Origin: Rallus limicola
Lineage: Eukaryota > Chordata > Aves > Gruiformes > Rallidae
DNA: 64,000 nt
Direction: 5' to 3'
Assembly: GCA_022605955.1 (NCBI GenBank)
Contig: JAKCOZ010000008.1
Coordinates: forward strand, 23,313,083 to 23,377,082
Below the pieces are notes generated by a model. It was not told the origin of the DNA and did no database searches. It saw nothing but the letters and a program-made list of their open reading frames with translations. The number at the start of each line of letters is the position of its first letter. Position 1 is the stretch's first letter. Made by a program: the position numbers and the translations under genes. This document shows positions 61,401-64,000 of the stretch, one piece after another.

Positions 61401-62436
61401 TTTAAAACCATGAAAACTACTAACAAGACTAGACCCCACAGCAACAATAGAAAGGGGGGAAAAAAACCCCAAACCCTCTCCATGACACCTAAAGATATGC
61501 CAGCAGCACAGGGACCAGCACATTCAACTCAGCAAGCTTCAGATTAGGTAATTCCCAGCACATGCAGTAGCTTTTCAAAGACAAAACAGACTACAACCAA
61601 AAAGCCTGACCCTCACTCAGCTCAACACTTCCACATTTGTACAGTTGTAAGAAACCAAACCAGATAATTTGAAGCCAAGCACTTCCAAAAGATATTTGCT
61701 TAGGAAGCAGTTGTGGTATCTTAATGCACTTCATTCCCTACCTCTTCAATTTACTCATCCTCCAGAGCCCAGCAGCCACCATAACTTACCTCTCAGTCCT
61801 GCAGAAACGGAGCTACAGGAAGCTGACACCAGCTCACATACTCCCACCAGCTCCTTAGCTGCAGTCAAGTCCTCAAGCACAATGAAAAGCCATACCTCAC
61901 CCACCCTCCTCCCAAATCAAGCAGGCCCCACCACAGCACTCATTGCAAGAAGCTGAGAGGCATCAACACCCCAAACAGCCCCAGCTGTGAGCCCAGCCCC
62001 ACCAAAGGCAGGCACAGAGCCCCCACCTGAAGGACCTGTGGTAAACGTCAGACAGCTGAGAAGAAGAGAACTGCAGGTGAACACTGTCTCAAGTAGGCAG
62101 ATCAGAACTCGGCTACAGAAGTTTTACCAAGAGAACAGTTTTAAAATGCATTCTGCTAATTTTATTTTAGTTTTTTTTCATTTTGCATAAAACAAGGTTT
62201 GGGTAACAGTGCACATGGGACATTCCTGCTGGAACATATACAGGTCTTTACAGCCTCCCTGTGAAAGGGGCAGGGGGTGTTCCCAGAAGGCAATGAGCAG
62301 GAAGCAGCCCAGGAGTGCTGAGTGAGGAATACTAAATGATAACCACAATTGTTTGATACCAAACACAGTCATGCAGCTGAGAAGTTTATGGAATCTGAAT
62401 AAGTGTTAAATCACCTACTCCATGGAAATGTCAAGT
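55476..62436. other. Unique noncoding DNA, partly GC- and C-rich
   Basis: No gene is recognised. The interval of about 56,250-56,480 has the look of conserved regulatory DNA (a CACGTCAC half-CRE and AT-rich words), by inference only. An AT-rich simple stretch lies at 56,876-56,920. The interval of about 57,060-58,420 is C- and A-rich on +, with 137- and 122-codon frames that read as chance. A T12 run lies at 59,750-59,761. A possible terminal exon at 60,411-60,522 is listed separately. The rest shows nothing I can name. Confidence 0.65.
60411..60522 (+). other. Possible terminal exon (acceptor plus acidic frame), weak
   Basis: The tract TCTCTTTTTATTCCTTTTAG, a strong acceptor, ends at 60,410. 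In the second frame the following sequence reads Lys-Gln-Asp-Glu-Glu-Phe-Glu-Gly-Trp-Gly-Asp-Gly-Glu and continues for 36 residues to TAG at 60,520-60,522. No AATAAA follows nearby and no family is recognised. It could equally be a chance pyrimidine tract. Confidence 0.12.
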
Positions 62437-62480
62437 CCTCCAATTCAACACAACTAACCCTCCAACTCAACACAATTAGC
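62437..62480. repeat. Tandem duplication, 22-bp unit, two copies
   Basis: Copies at 62,437-62,458 and 62,459-62,480 both begin CCTCCAA and agree at 19 of 22 positions by eye. All three differences are transitions. It is head to tail without a spacer. Confidence 0.85.
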
Positions 62481-63856
62481 AGATTTTTATTCACCACTTT
62501 TTCTGAACATTTAACGATGAAAAGCTGGGCTTTGGGCAGGTAGGGGAGATGAACAAACTATCTAAAGAGCTACCTCACATTTAGCTGAATTCATATTTGC
62601 AGAATTTTAAAACCTTTGGACATTGTCTTTAGAAAATACTTGTTTTCAGGATGCCCAAAGTAACACCTTAGAAGGATCCTGAAGTTATGAGCAGAAAAGT
62701 TAATTGCTTTTAAAGTTAAGTTTCTTTTAGCTATCATAAACTAGAGGTCCAAAATTGCCCCCAGTTTGAAAATCCTAACACAGGCCACATGTTCCTGGAC
62801 CTTGCCAAGTTACACGGCCTCGTTGAATGCTGCAGCCCCCTCAGCTGAGTGTTAATTCATGCATAGGTATTCACAGGGTCAGGGGCCTAAGTGATAAAGA
62901 ACTCACAGGATATACTATAATAAAAACTGGAACTAGCAAATTCTTGCTTGAGTAGCATTTATGAAGATTTATTGTAAATATGTGTAAACATTAAGTAATA
63001 AGTGTTGTAAAATATCAGATTGTTACATGCTTTAGCTGCTCTGTATGAAAACATTTTACCTAAGATAGCTTTTAAAGTAGTCCATGAATATCCATGCTTT
63101 GCCATCTGCTTTCGAACTGAACGCTCCCTCGAAAGCAGCACCATAAATATTTCCACAAATGAGTGATCTGTTCACATTATATCCACTAATGCTATCTTAT
63201 GGCAGAGCAAACAAATAACTCAGATGTCACATCACTGCGCACAGCAACAATAAGGTGCACTCGGTCTGGGCTTCAGCACATTACTAAGAACTGCATCACC
63301 GGTTGTCTCTGAGGATCTAACCTGGCTTTTTAGAGACATATTTCTTGACAGCCTGTCAGGAAAGGCTGGAGATGCACACTGAAGAAAGAATACCTTTAGC
63401 ATCTCATTTTTTTTCAGAGATGATGAATTCTAATCTGGGTTAACTCTCAAAAAGATCTGAACAAAAGGATGAATAGGAAGTAGCAAAAGAGGATTTATAA
63501 AGGTGGCTTTATAAAATTAAGTCTTAAAGACAGAATATGCAAAAGAAAACGTTTATGCATTGGTTATAGAATCTGCTAATCTAGTCAGTATTTTCAAATA
63601 GAAGAAATGCATTTCCCATGTTTATACAACTGTTAGCTCTTTCAAAATGCTCTCATAGGCTTCTTGGGAGACAATGAGAATCAAACCAGCCAAACAAATG
63701 CACATACAGGGTTCGCTGAAGTTCATCGACTGAGAAGAGCGGTTCCTCATTGATGCTCGTAAGCTTCAGGTCCCTACTTCATCTTCCCAGCAAAGCCTTC
63801 GGGCTGAAAAAGGGGCTGTGACATAGGGGATTCCTTTATATGTATTTTATTTCCAG
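62481..63856. other. Unique noncoding DNA with one CpG-bearing hairpin
   Basis: No gene or known repeat is seen. The hairpin at 63,106-63,138 is listed separately. The interval of about 63,700-63,830 holds five CpG sites in about 100 bp, starting at 63,713. Confidence 0.65.
63106..63138. repeat. Perfect 10-bp hairpin with CpG in both arms
   Basis: CTGCTTTCGA (63,106-63,115) and TCGAAAGCAG (63,129-63,138) are exact reverse complements around a 13-nt loop. Both arms keep the CpG, which is unusual in CpG-poor DNA and fits either recent origin or constraint. Confidence 0.85.
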
Positions 63857-64000
63857 CACCGGGCAGATCATCAGGTCCAGAGGAGAGGGGTGCTGTGGGG
63901 AGCACATCCACCCTCTTTCACAGCTCCTGCTCTCCACAACCCCAGTACCACTTGGGCTGGATGAAACCAGCAGCTTTGCTGTAGGCACAAGCAGTTCAGG
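63857..64000 (+). other. Possible exon start running out of the window, weak
   Basis: The tract TGTATTTTATTTCCAG, a good splice acceptor, ends at 63,856. The GC-richer sequence after it keeps one frame (Thr-Gly-Gln-Ile-Ile-Arg) open to the window edge. No donor with a GTRAG core is seen before the edge. The right flank would be needed to judge it. Confidence 0.12.

Noticed and set aside
63420..63460. Box C/D snoRNA
   Set aside because: The interval between ATGATGA and CTGA is only about 30 nt, too short, with a poor terminal stem.
1..64000. Many open frames of 60-165 codons on both strands as genes
   Set aside because: They overlap one another in several frames, lack motifs and splice or promoter context, and fit the frequency expected in vertebrate noncoding DNA.

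Overview
This is vertebrate, almost certainly avian, nuclear DNA with no recognisable complete gene. The bird assignment rests on two insertions. One is a CR1 LINE 3' end at about 55,205-55,475, recognisable by its 3' tail and degenerate terminal octamers. The other is a solo LTR at 54,480-55,036 of a family I recognise from memory as widespread in Neoaves; I do not assign it a name. Base composition is that of a vertebrate intron or intergenic region: about 44% GC in a hand-counted sample, CpG scarce except in a few short patches, and every reading frame broken often. The longest open frame is 218 codons and does not read like a known protein. I see no bacterial, viral coding, CRISPR, rRNA or tRNA content.

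Layout: 1-54,470 is unique noncoding DNA. It carries scattered homopolymer runs (C10 at 9,605; G18 at 15,120; C11 at 25,273; T14 at 27,054; C16 at 30,488; T14 at 44,566), several perfect short hairpins, one 31-bp tandem duplication (17,070-17,131), one good ancient MIR-type SINE remnant (about 44,768-44,880) and a doubtful second one (23,815-23,875). Then follow the solo LTR with its imperfect 5-bp target-site duplication, the CR1 fragment, and more unique noncoding DNA with a 22-bp tandem duplication (62,437-62,480) and a 10-bp stem hairpin (63,106-63,138). CpG-retaining patches lie at 33,935-34,288, 40,183-40,615, 46,930-47,090 and 51,980-52,191.

The + strand carries more C than G and more A than T in the sample I counted. 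By the known transcription-associated asymmetry of vertebrate introns, this would fit a long intron of a gene read from the - strand; that is inference only. Isolated splice-flanked candidate exons exist on both strands. The best on + is 40,169-40,313, with a strong acceptor, an early ATG, a signal-peptide-like frame and a donor. On - the best are 19,111-19,140 and 42,211-42,244. Sites of this quality also occur by chance in 64 kb, so none is asserted as a gene. No new biological system is evident; the items most worth checking are the + strand candidate secreted-protein exon, the hairpins and the CpG patches.
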